NCBI RefSeq assembly: GCF_024679245.1
Contig: NC_090179.1
Location: 4,469,320 to 4,533,319 of the forward strand
Length of the DNA stretch: 64,000 nt
Direction of reading: 5' to 3'
From: Pseudorasbora parva
Taxonomy: Eukaryota > Chordata > Actinopteri > Cypriniformes > Gobionidae
The number at the start of each line of letters is the position of its first letter. The first letter of the stretch is position 1. Of the stretch, positions 1-11,800 are shown in pieces. Both the position numbers and the translations under genes were made by a program. Under the pieces are notes generated by a model. It was given only the letters and a program-made list of their open reading frames with translations. It had not been told where the DNA came from and did no database searches.

Positions 1-308
1 GTCACCATTCTGGCTCCATAGTAAACGAGTCAAGTCGGTCAAGAAGTGTTTCGAAATGTCAACGCTTTGTTCAGTCAGTGGTTCACCGCTGGGGGGCGAT
101 GACGATCTCTGTGAACCGCGAATCCTGCGATTTTATTTACTAAGCTCGCCAAATGTCTATGGGTTTTACACATTTACCTGATCTCTGATCAGTTTTATAC
201 ATTTGTGGACGTTTTAATTAGACACTAGAATTATTTAAAGGTTTAATAGTAGTTGATATTATTGTATTGGCCTTTTTTTAGTTGAGCTATCCATCAAACA
301 AACCCAGA

Positions 309-1251
309 GCCCAGTTTTTCAAAAGGATTTTGGATAACGGATTGGATCAAATCTTTAAAATGTGTTTTTCAAAAGAAAAAACAGATTACATAATCAGATT
401 AGATCACGTAATCCAATCTTGGTTTTGATCCAGGTCCAATTTAGTTTGGGTTTTTCAGAACTTTTTTGTAGGATTTGGATCAATTTGATCTAAAAAATCT
501 GGATTAAACTGATCCCATCAGAAGGGTGGATTCAGCGGGGATTTCATGCCCAAAATGTAACGAAAACTTTAAAAATGAATTAAATAATACTATATTTGGA
601 TCATGCAGTATCTTATAAGATATCTTATTTATTCATAAGGTATTCATTTGATTTGTTCATCCATCAGGCTTCAGTGATTAGGTAGGCTTTAACGTATTCA
701 GCGTTTCAGTATAGGCCTACAGTAAAGTAGAAAGAGTTTGGCCTCATAAAATAATCCCCCAAACAGCTGTCAAAATTGACCAAAAACAATACATTTTATT
801 CTGTCACTAACTGATATATATATATTCATTAAAATCGAAAATATTTTTGTTTTTAGAATGTATTAGTGATGCATGTAATGATTACAGAATAACCAAAACA
901 ATTCAAAGAATGGCAATCACTGATTTTTGAAATCCAAAACAAATCCAAATCAGAAATAGAATTCATTTCAAATAAAATTAAACTTGTATTGACCTCACAC
1001 TGGCTATTCTACTTGTTGCTCTTTATCTATAGTTGTACATTGTGATTTCCTATCCTGTTTGAGCACTGGTTATCCAGATTTGGTGATCCTAAAAAGTTCC
1101 TATCTGGATCAGATTAATCCAATCCAATGTTGCTTTAAAAAACTGGCTCCAAAAGTAAGATGGATTAGACTACGTGATCACTAATTGCAATAAAAGGATT
1201 ACTAAATCCGGATCAATTTTATCTGGATCAAACCTTTTGAAAAACCAGGGC
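309..1251. mobile_element. Non-autonomous DNA transposon with terminal inverted repeats
   Basis: The left end GCCCAGTTTTTCAAAAGG and the complement of the right end GCCCTGGTTTTTCAAAAGG match over about 18 bp. Both are followed by GGATCAA-type subterminal repeats (many GGATTGGATCA / TCTGGATCA motifs). No coding capacity. Superfamily not resolved, as I could not define a clean target duplication. Confidence 0.65.
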
Positions 1252-1274
1252 CTGGTGTCTACTTATAGGCTACG

Positions 1275-1360
1275 AGGACATAGCAAATTATCACACTCTC
1301 ATATTGTCCAAACGATATATCGTTTGGTCAATATGAGAGTGTGATAATTTGCTATGTCCT
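1275..1360. repeat. 86-bp near-perfect palindrome
   Basis: Two 43-bp arms meet at 1317/1318 with no spacer. The only mismatch I find is the T/A pair near 1307 and its partner. The sequence starts AGGACATAGCAAATTATCAC. Would extrude as a cruciform or fold into a hairpin in RNA. Confidence 0.9.
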
Positions 1361-2159
1361 GACCATGTTTTATCATGCTTTTATTGAGTCAGTTTTGTCC
1401 TTTTCTTTGGTGGCATATGGTTTGTTCATACATTATAAAAGCAAGAAATTCCTTAAACCAGATTGTAAAACTGTCTAATCGGTTGGTTGGTGAGTTACAG
1501 CTGTATCCAGCATCCCTGTAGAGTTACAGAGGATGGCTACCTCTGTTTGAATCGATGACTTCCACCCCTTGCGCAGTGAGTTTTCAGCTTCTTCCCTCTG
1601 GATGGAGATTTTAAATCCTAGGATGCAGAACAAAGCAGTATAAAAGCAGCTTTATTCCTGCTATTTTAGTAGTGTTGAATAAATAGGTTTTTTATTGGTG
1701 TATCGTATCTTTAGGGGTGTGTTTTTGTATATAAATGTACAGGGGTCATGTATATACCGTTAGTCTTGAGTAGAGGAGCCTAGAGCACATGTATCATGTA
1801 GTTGTTATTTTAGTTGAGGCTTTTTTACTCATCATGTAATTATGAACAAAAAAATTTTACCTGCAGGTATTAAGAAAGTAACATAACCTAACCTAATTTG
1901 CAGTTAGATTATTGTTCAGGACACTTTTCTTAATAATAAAATGTATTTTCGAGTTACTTTTCATGCATATTATTTATACAATGTCCTGTGGACAGAAAGT
2001 TCCTCATTCGTAAGAACGGCTCATAAATATCCCTCATGTCTTGTTTACTTCATGTCAAGCCAAGTCTTTGTTTTTTTGTATGTGTTTTACTACATTATAT
2101 AAGCATGAAATATCACAACTTTAGCACAACATTTTTTAATGTTATTTTTAATTTCCCAG
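1361..2159. other. Upstream intergenic DNA, nothing recognised
   Basis: AT-rich sequence with no convincing ORF, RNA gene or repeat end on either strand. Confidence 0.5.
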
Positions 2160-2260
2160 CCGTTCCGCGGGAGGTTTAAAGAGCGGAAGTGACGCAGCGG
2201 GTTGGAAGCAGCCGTTAGTGGGCTCTGTTGTTGACATGGAGGCGATCAAACAAAAACGTG
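2160..2260 (+). promoter_or_regulatory. Probable cep295 core promoter, TATA-less, with an ETS-type site
   Basis: A GC-richer island in AT-rich flanks, 110-210 bp before the start codon. It contains GCGGAAGTGACG (2183-2194), an ETS-family core overlapping a CRE-like TGACG, typical of housekeeping promoters. There is no TATA box at a sensible distance. The transcription start is not determinable from sequence alone. Confidence 0.5.
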
Positions 2261-2310
2261 TCAGTCTGTGCTCCTGTAATTCACAGCAGTTGAAGCATTT
2301 CCTTCAGTGA
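2236..2310 (+). other. Candidate upstream ORF in the cep295 leader
   Basis: ATG at 2236 opens a 24-codon ORF ending in TGA at 2308-2310, 60 bp before the main ATG. A second, 11-codon ORF follows at 2313-2348 and ATGATCTGA at 2356. If transcription starts near the ETS site, ribosomes would meet three upstream ATGs first. The peptide has no recognisable homology. Confidence 0.35.
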
Positions 2311-2370
2311 GCTATGATAACGTTAGTCAGAACCGCTGTGTGTGTGTGAGGAGCTGATGATCTGAGTGAA

Positions 2371-2469
2371 ATGAGGAAGAAAGCGAGTGTTTTGAGACTC
2401 AGTCCGAATGAGGAGGCGCAGCTGGTGCGCGAGGAGCTGGAGAGCCGGCGGAAACTGCGCCTGCAGCAG
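2371..2469 (+). CDS. cep295: cep295 coding exon 1 (start codon)
   Basis: Encodes residues 1-33, MRKKASVLRLSPNEEAQL then VREELESRRKLRLQQ. LSPNEEA and RRKLRL are the family's N-terminal signature. The ATG is chosen because the homology begins there and upstream ATGs open only short ORFs. The donor is CAG|GTCAGA, phase 0. It continues directly into VREQER of exon 2, as in other Cep295 proteins. Intron 1 (5.4 kb) is the longest in this window. Confidence 0.93.
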
Positions 2470-5400
2470 GTCAGACTCACGCAAACTACTACAACACTCA
2501 TATTGCTTTATTTACCGTTTTATAAAAGAAAGACCCACATAAATGCTCATTCTCCTGCGAGGAGTCACATGCTAAAATTAAAAAGACAGGCAGCCATATA
2601 TTTATATCAATAAAATCCCAAAGTATACTGTGAAAAAAATATTATAAATCTGTGTAAAATATATGTTGGAAATGTATTTAGTTCATTAAAGGATTAAGTT
2701 AGTTCACTTCAAAGTGGAACCCTCAAGCCATACCAGGTGTAACTCATTTGACTTGATGAACACAATTATAGTTATAGTAATAAATATCCTGACACGTCCA
2801 CACTTTATAATGGCAGTGACGGTCCATTGAGTTTGAAGCCCATCAGGTGCATCCATCCATCCATCCATCCATCATAAACATGCTTCACACTACTACTCCA
2901 GGGGTTAATAAAGGCCTTCTGAAGCAAATCAGTGGGTTTGTGTTAGAAAAATATCCATATTTAACACGTTATTATGCCTGTCATAATAACTACATTTAAA
3001 ATATCATCCCTGAAATGATTGCTCTAAATAATATTATTGTCATTTTAAGACTTTTATGGCCCTAAATATATAATCCTAATATAACAGCTTAATAATGCAG
3101 GTAGACCTATACACTTTCAAATGACAACCTTTCAATTCTTTAGATCATGGAAATTAAAATGTATTATCCTAAATAAAATAAAAATAATAAATAGTAAATA
3201 CAATTTTCCCTTGTGAAACGGCTTTAATGCTCGTTATTCTGCATTGACATTTATATGTGCACCGGAACAGGGGATCAAGTCCATTTGGGCTTATTCTTCC
3301 AAACTGTCAGTAGTTATAACACTACAGGAAGTGCAGAATTATTAGGCAAGTTGTATTTTTGAGGATTAATTTTATTATTGAACAACGACCATGTTCTCAA
3401 TGAACACAAACTCATTAATATCAAAGCTGAATATTTTTGGAAGTTTTAGTTTTTAGTTTGAGCTATTTTAGGGGGATATCTGTGTGTGCAGGTGACTATT
3501 ACTGTGCATAATTATTAGGCAACTTAACAAAAAACAAATTTATACCCATTTCAATTATTTATGTTTACCAGTGAAACCAATATAACATCTCAACATTCAC
3601 AAATATACATTTCTGACATTCAAAAACCAAACAAAAACAAATCAGTGACCAATATAGCCACCTTTCTTTGCTAGGACACTCAAAAGCCTGCCATCCATGG
3701 ATTCTGTCAGTGTTTTGATCTGTTCACCATCAACATTGCGTGCAGCAGCAACCACAGCCTCCCAGACACTGTTCAGAGAGGTGTACTGTTTTCCCTCCTT
3801 GTAAATCGCACATTTGATGATGGACCACAGGTTCTCAATGGGGTTCAGATCAGGTGAACAAGGAGGCCATATAACCATAAAACCTTAGAAAAATCAGTCT
3901 TGAGATATTTCTTGGCCCAGTCTTGATGTTTCAGCTTGTGTGTCTTGTTCAGTGGTGGTCGACTTTCTGCCTTTCTTACCTTGGCCATGTCTCTGAGTAT
4001 TGCACACCTTGTGCTTTTGGGCACTCCAGTGATGTTGCAGCTCTGAAATATGGCCAAACTGGTGGCAAGTGGCATCTTGGCAGCTGCACGCTTGACTTTT
4101 CTCAGTTCACGGGCAGTTATTTTGCGCCTTGGTTTTTCCACACGCTTCTTGCGACCCTGTTGACTATTTTGAATGAAACGCTTGATTGTTCGATGATCAC
4201 GCTTCAGAAGCTTGGCTATTTTAAGACTGCTGCATCCCTCTGCAATATATCTCACTATTTTTGACTTTTCTGAGCCTGTCAAGTCCTTCTTTTGACCCAT
4301 TTTGCCAAAGGAAAGGAAGTTGCCTAATAATTATGCACACCTGATATAGGGTGTTGATGTCATTAGACCACACCCCTTCTCATTACAGAGATGCACATCA
4401 CCTAATATGCTTAATTGGTAGTAGGCTTTCCAGCCTATACAGCTTGGAGGAAGACAACATGCATAACGAGGATGATGTGGTCAAAATACTCATTTGCCTA
4501 ATAATTCTGCACTCCCTGTATATAAAAGAACATTTTGATAAATAAACCTAAAAAAAATACCTGCCTAGAGAGGAAAAGAACACTTTGAGTGCGTTTACAT
4601 GACCGTTCTTAAGCCGATTGTGCCTAAAGGGGGTGAAGGACGCGAAGCTCAGGCCCGCGCCTCAGGATCTCACACCGCCACCTGACGCGCACATTATATA
4701 CACGCGACGCGAGCTCAATTTTGAATTGACTGACAGAAGAGCTGCACGATGAGTGTATCTTGTAGCACAGGGTTAAATCAGTACATTGACGATTTGAGGG
4801 ACATATAATATAAATTTAATATAAAACCTTGAAAAAGCGCTCTTTTGTGCGGCAGGATTTTAAACAACTTCCTGAGTGGCTGCGGACAGGCGCTGAATGC
4901 TGCCGCCGGTGTGTGTACACTCATTGAACGTGTTCAAATTTTAAAGGCGCGGTGCGAAGCTCGGCGCCCTTAAAGGGGTCTCACACCGGATGCTCAGCTC
5001 AGCTCAGCGCCGCGACACGTCTTTAAAATATTGAGCACCCCCGTATTGCCAAAATGGTATGATCCTCGTTTCATAACACCCGCGAAGATTCGACCGTGAG
5101 ATCGGTGGTCGAATCAGGCTCCGCATATCGATGCATCGAATCATCGACTATTCGGGGTCACCCCTAAGTCATGGTTGATGTTTATAATCGGATACCATTT
5201 CGTTCCATTTACCGGATACCATTTACAGATCGTTCGTTTGTTCGGCCCATTTCAAGCAAGCTTCATTCAGCATCTTAAACTGAAGAAAGTGGCAATTACA
5301 ACTGTATTCCTGCAAGCAGTGAGTAGCGATTAATCCACTTTTAGATAGGGGTGCATAGTAATAGTTGTACTATTAAACATATTAGGGATATTATAACAGG

Positions 5401-7842
5401 TGAAACAGCTACTCATAAAAGTTGATTGTGGAACAGTGTATTTAGGAAGATAAACTGGAATAAAGCTTGATGTATTTGTGAAGCATACTGCTTAAATAAG
5501 TAAAAGAAGTTACATTTAAAATTTTACATGGTATATCCAGCTAAAAATGTATTAGAGAGGCTTAATTTAGATATTGATTATTCATGTGATTTTTGTTCAA
5601 TAGAAAAATAATCTATTATTCATCTCTTTTGTGATTGTATGCACAAAGATTCTTTGGGTGGACGTTGAAAATTTAATTAGAAGGAAAACAAATGTTATAT
5701 TTAAATTAAATAATTTGGATATACATTATTCCAGTAAACGTGATAATAATATTTTCACCTTTATTGTACAACTTTTTATTATTTTGGGAAAATTTCATAT
5801 ACACAAGAAGAAATGGTCAGGATCCAAGCCACATTTTATTCATTTTCTTCAGGAGACCAAGTACTATTGCACCAGTTTAAAGAATATTATGAAAAAAAGG
5901 CAAGAAAGACTTGTAATATTCTTAAAGAATATAATTTACCAAGGTTTGTACTCTGGCATTTTTTTTGTTTAATTGTTCTTTTTTTCTTTTAATTGTATTT
6001 ATTGTTGTATATGTATTAATATATTTTCTTTGCTGTATTTTACATGTTTTTTTTTCTGGCAATAAAAAAACCACAAAAAAAACAAGATTAACTGCACAAT
6101 GTGTGTAAACCTCCGATACATCTATAAAGTAATCATTCCATCACAATTCACAAATAAATCTCTCAATCAAGTGACTGTGTCTATAGTATTATACACACAT
6201 TTTACACAACATTAAAATATTATTTTCAAATAAACTTTTATATTTATTATTATTATGATTATTGCCCGTCTGGTTCAGTAATGAACTCTTGTAATAAAGT
6301 AGCAGTGGCTGGGGCAGATTTTAAGCATCAGCTCAAGATGAATCTAATCCTGTTTACATGAAATTAGCCTGAGCAGGTTTAAGCTAACGAATCTGTTGCT
6401 ATGACAACAAGTCCAGGATGAGCGTCGAAGAACCAAACAATCCGAGATCGAGCCAGATCATCAACAGTCAAATCCAGCTGAGATAGCGACATACGAAGAA
6501 CGAGCCCCTGTATTGAGAGTTGCTAGTCGACACTCGCGGGCAGATTAGATTTGCTGCCGCTAGGGTGTGTCTGGAGTTCTAGGCTATAAACATGCAATAT
6601 CGTTGACGAAAAAAGACAAGTCTAAAATGTAGACTGAATGACACTTTAAGCAGAACATCTCAAACAGAGATTGCTGAAATGCAGCTTACTTGTTTATTGG
6701 TGTTTTCAGATCGTCCGTGCGCGAAAGAGAGCTTGTGTGCATATGGTTGCCAGATTGGCCTAGTTTAGGTAAAACACCGGAGAGTATACGAGTTTCTTTT
6801 CACAGAAAAGCTCTGTTTGGGGGATTTAATTTAATTCAGTCGGTGTTTGTTCTGTCAGGACTCACGAGCCGCTTCACTGAACTGCTGTGAGCTGCTGAAA
6901 TAAGCCAATCAGAGCAGAGCTCAACATTAATATTCATGACTCTTACAAATAAGGCAAAACAGAGCATTACATCCTAGGGACAATTTATAGGGTTGTAAAT
7001 GGACCTGTAAAACTGTATCTGGACATTTTTTTCCCTTAAATAAGGCACACACCATTCACTTAAAGTCACTTACATTTTAGATGTAATATTGAGTGTTTTT
7101 GTTCTATTTTAGCAGCGAAAATCGTTCACAGCAGACCAGTAGCGCGTCTCTCAGCAACAAGTGTGTTACTGAACGATTCAGCGTTTGAATGAATCGTTTG
7201 AATGAACGACTCAGTGACTCACTCATTAAGACGGGCACCTGCTGGAGGTTTAGTTTCATGTTTAAACATTTCTTTCCGACATTTCTTTTTTGTCTATTCA
7301 AAATTACAAATCTCAAAACATTATTTAATGCAGTTGTAATTTTTCAGTGTAAATTATTTAATTTGATTGTTAACAGCCCTTAGTGTCTTAATTTAATTGA
7401 TTGATCAAATCTAACAAAATAAAATGAAACCTGAAGCATAGCCTATATTTAATAAGATTAGGGGGGAAATGCTCTTTATAAAAGGTAAAAATATCACAAA
7501 TTTGAAATGATTCAACAATAAAATAAAAAAAAAAAACGAAGAAAACAAAAACAAATATGCAGATTTAAATGTGTCAAAGCTGATTGAACACTGGTGAGAA
7601 TATTGCTTCAGAATAAATTGTATTTAAAACACCCACATAAAATAAAAAAATCAAACCTTTTATTGCAAGTGAATTATTGATTTGACACATGAACTCGCTT
7701 AATATCAAGCCCTGGTGTGATCTAGCATTTAGAAGTAAAATATAAACCTTATGATTTCCTGTTTGCTTTGAAACAGCGTGTAGAGTTACAGCTTATGGTG
7801 AGTATGGTTATGTTTGCGCACTCACCTCCACTAGCACCACTA

Positions 7843-7897
<55 letters not shown>

Positions 7898-8836
7898 CAG
7901 GTGCGCGAGCAGGAGCGCTTCATCGCACGGCAGGTGCGCCGGCAGGTGCAGGAGCGCAGACAGCAGCAGCTCCAGATGCTCACAGATGTCCTGCAGATGG
8001 AGTGGCAGCAGCGGCAGGAGCTCAAACTACAGGCCTTATCCACGCTCTACCAGCACAGCCTGACGTCTGTGGGACACGGACACCGCAGCGCTCAGGAGAA
8101 CGTGAGTGTCGAAGGAAAGACGCTTCAGCCGGGGCTGGAGAGTCGGTCTTCTCAGGCACTTTCTTTACGGCTGCTAGTAAACCGCCGCAAAGGTTGCGAG
8201 TTCTAATCCACGCTCGTAGTTTTTTTTTTTTCTTCATTAAAATCAAAGATGTTCATCAATGATTGTGTATTAAGAGCATGGACGCATTTTGTGTGCATTT
8301 GTGTGAATCAACAACCGTCGCACAGAACATTTTCTTTGCATAATCTGTTACAGTACGTCACAGATATTTTCTTCCGTGTTGTTTCTTTGCAACTTTAAAA
8401 GAATACTCCACCTAAAACGAACACTGTTCATAACGTCATAATTTTCTCATCCTTATCTCTCCAAGCCTGTGTGACTATATAGACTTATCCTCACACAGGT
8501 TTGGATGAACGAGAGTTATGAGCGAGGCTTCTGTTGCAGGTGAACGATCCCTTTAAAGGGATAGTTCACTTTCAAATGAAAATTGTCATCCTTTACTCAC
8601 CCTCAAGTTGTTTCAAACCTCTCAATTTCTTTCTTCAGCTTAACACAAGGGAACTGGAGCCATTGACTTCCATAGTAGGAAAAAAATGGCTCCAGTTAAC
8701 TGTTTGGTTACTGGCATTCTTCAGAATATCTTCCCTTGTGTTCAGCTGAAGAAAGAAATTCATACAGGTTTCAAACAACTTGAGGGTGAGTAAATATGAC
8801 AGAATTTTCATTTGAAAGTGAACTATCCCTTTAATG

Positions 8837-8883
<47 letters not shown>

Positions 8884-11800
8884 GAGCCTGATTTGGAGGC
8901 TTTGGCTCAGAAGAGTGTGGAGAGGCAGGAGCGAGCGGAAGAGAGGCATCGGGATGCGCTCCGAGAGCTCAACGCCCGCAGACATGAGGAGGAGCAGCAG
9001 CGCTGCAGGTCTGCACACATTTCTATGAAAAACAAATTCGTGCAATGAAATGTATTTGAGTTGGTCCAACTTCATTTTGCTCAAATGCTAGCAGTGTATT
9101 TGGACACACAACTGACTTCTTCAGTACGTACCTCAGTTTTGAAGTCATGGTTCGGTACGGCAGGGGAGAGAACTAAATATAAAATTGCTTTTTGCATTAA
9201 CTTTTAAAGGGATAGTTCACTTTAAAATGTAAATGCTGTCATCCTTTACTCACCCTCAAGTTGTTTCTAACCTGTATGAATTTCTTTCTTCAGCTGAACA
9301 CAAGGGAAGATATTCTGAAGAATGTCAGTAACCAATCAGTTAACTGGAGCCATTGACTTCCAGAGTATTTTTTCCCCCCTACTATGGAAGTGAGTGGCTC
9401 CAGTTAACTGTCTGGTTACTAGGGCTGTCAAAATTGCTCAAATGACGTTCGAATATTCCCTCTAAAGCAAACACGAATATTCAAACTTTTCGAATATCTG
9501 GGTGCGCATTTTGTCAATGACGCGCATTACGTCAATAATGGGACAAATTAATACAAAGAGACATTAACTACTTGTATAGTTTGTATATTTAAGTTTATAC
9601 ATAATTGACAACGTATTACTTTCACAAAAACAAGTAGATTGTTATTATAAATTATATAATTATTATTATATATAATTATTATATATAAATTAACTAATGG
9701 CCAAGATAACGGTTTAAATGAACAAACTTTGAGAGCTGATCAAAAGTTTTGTGCAAGCAATTAAAGGTTGTGAGACTCGCGTCCCAAATATAGCAGGCCT
9801 TATTCAGTGATTGACACAAATATTATTAATATTAATTGAAGTTTTACAGCATATTGAGCGCTCAGAGCGAGCTGTGCCGTGCTAAACATGGAGCTTTTCC
9901 TTGACATGGTAAATAATCTCACCAGTGTTAGCAGTGCGTTTATCCTTTATTCAGTCAATCTCTCTTCAGTCAGTACAGTAGCCTACACTTCAGTGTTTCT
10001 GTTTAACGTTAAATAAAGTGAGGTATGGTATGCTAACTGTATCTTACATAGCCTGCATATAACTTTATCTCACGGCTCAACAGTTTTACCTCCTACCGAC
10101 CAAAATCCAACGTACTTCCAGACATGGCTTTAGATTATGAGTTAAAATCTCTTTCTCTGCTGCGGACGAGTTGGGCTCTGCACTTTCTGCCATCTTCACT
10201 GCAAGACGCGTCAGCTTTCAGCGGTGACAGTGCGACTCCTGTCCTTTTTTCCGCTTTTTTAATTTATTTGAATATTAATTTTCACCTTCAAATATATATA
10301 TTTGAATTTATAATATTCGTTGACAGCCCTAGTGGTTACTGACATTCTTCATTCTTCAGGTTAGAAACAACTTGAGGGCGAGTAAAGGATGACAGTTTTA
10401 ATTTTAAAGTGAACTATCCCTTTAAATCTAGTTATAAAATTATATTTTTACTTCAAGAGTTCAATCAAGAGTTCAGTAATAGGTTAAGTAGAATAGAATG
10501 AATATAGTGCATATATTCAGTAAAAGAGTTGATTTCTGTAGTAAACTCACAGCTGGGGACACTGAATGACTTTTGAGGTAAATGTAATGTTACGTGACAT
10601 CGTTTACGAGCTGTTTTATTGGTGTCTCCACCATTCAAACACTGATTGAGCGATTACATGACATATTATACGTTTCAGAAAGGTGTAATATGTACATGCT
10701 TGAAGAATCCCCCTAAAAGTAATCTGTGCCACCAGAGGCTTCAAATGGAAAATTGTCGTTTCCTAGCATATGCTTTGTCACAGTCATGTGCTGTGATTGT
10801 GACCGCAGGCACATTGAGGCTCGGAGGAAAGCTCTGGTGGAGGAGAAGCAGCGAGCCGTGAGAGTGGCCAGTCTGCCGCCGCCTCCGCCAAACCCAGTGG
10901 AGGTACAGAGCCTGTCAGTCAGTGTTGAAGAGCTGCTAGCACACATAATGTCTTTACTCTGATGTTTTCCTGTCTCAGAGCATTGGGAAGGTGACGGCCC
11001 GTCCGCTCGCATCCGCAGCAGCCGCGGACCGCTTCTCTGTCACACACTGCCACATGCCACACACCGCTGTGGACCGAGAGACGCAGCCGGAGCCGCAGGT
11101 ACGTGCATGGAGGAAAAATATATCAGCTTTCAATAGAATGTCATCTAGTTTATGTATTTGCTCTGGAAAGAAATGAAACATGCAATTTAATTTTTTCAGT
11201 TTAACACGTTAAAAATATTTAATGTAAGAACAAAAGAAGACCAAAGAGAATGCACCAGAATAAATGCACCAGAATCGAGTTCTCTTTCGTGCTTGATCCA
11301 ACAATGACATAGAGAATTATGCAAATTTTGATTTAGTTTTAGCCATTTTACTCACCTGAATTGTTTTTATTATTAGTCTAGTTTCAGTCAACTAAATCTA
11401 ATGAATTGTAATGCATTGAGCATTACATAACTGTCTGTTACTTAAATATAGGGGTGTCAACAATAATCGATTCGGTGATGCATCGCGATGCGGGGCATGA
11501 ACGATTCAGCATCGATGCGGCAAAGTGCCATAATCGATTATGTCACTGTTTATTTTCTGGCGGACGATAAAGTTGTGAAGTTTCAAATATTTCCGGTTCC
11601 GAGAGAATAACAACAGCAACAAGGAAGATGGCTGAGGCGGAGGGAGATGACCGCGATAGACGGGTTATTAAAAACGCGCTAACGACCCGAGGTGTGTAGG
11701 ATTGTTCGTATATATTTTTTGCACAATAATAAATTAATCTATAATGACGAAAAACGCCGCAATTCACCTTTATTCCACAAGGTGGCAATGTCTGATACGC

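Larger units (their letters stand above)
5171..7045. mobile_element. Old copy of the TTAA-class element seen at 39893, disrupted by two insertions
   Basis: 5175-5345 matches 40248-40405 and 6589-7040 matches 40808-41355 (shared ATGCAATATCGTTGACGAAA and CCTAGGGACAATTTATAGG). Between them lie an L1-type fragment (5480-6090) and another dispersed repeat (6095-6585). Terminal ends are lost. Confidence 0.7.

Noticed and set aside
2304..2501. Minus-strand Ser-rich frame over exon 1
   Set aside because: Shadow of the real + strand exon 1 and its leader.
5631..5972. 113-aa + strand frame as a novel gene
   Set aside because: It is the decayed 3' end of an L1-type LINE with stops just upstream.
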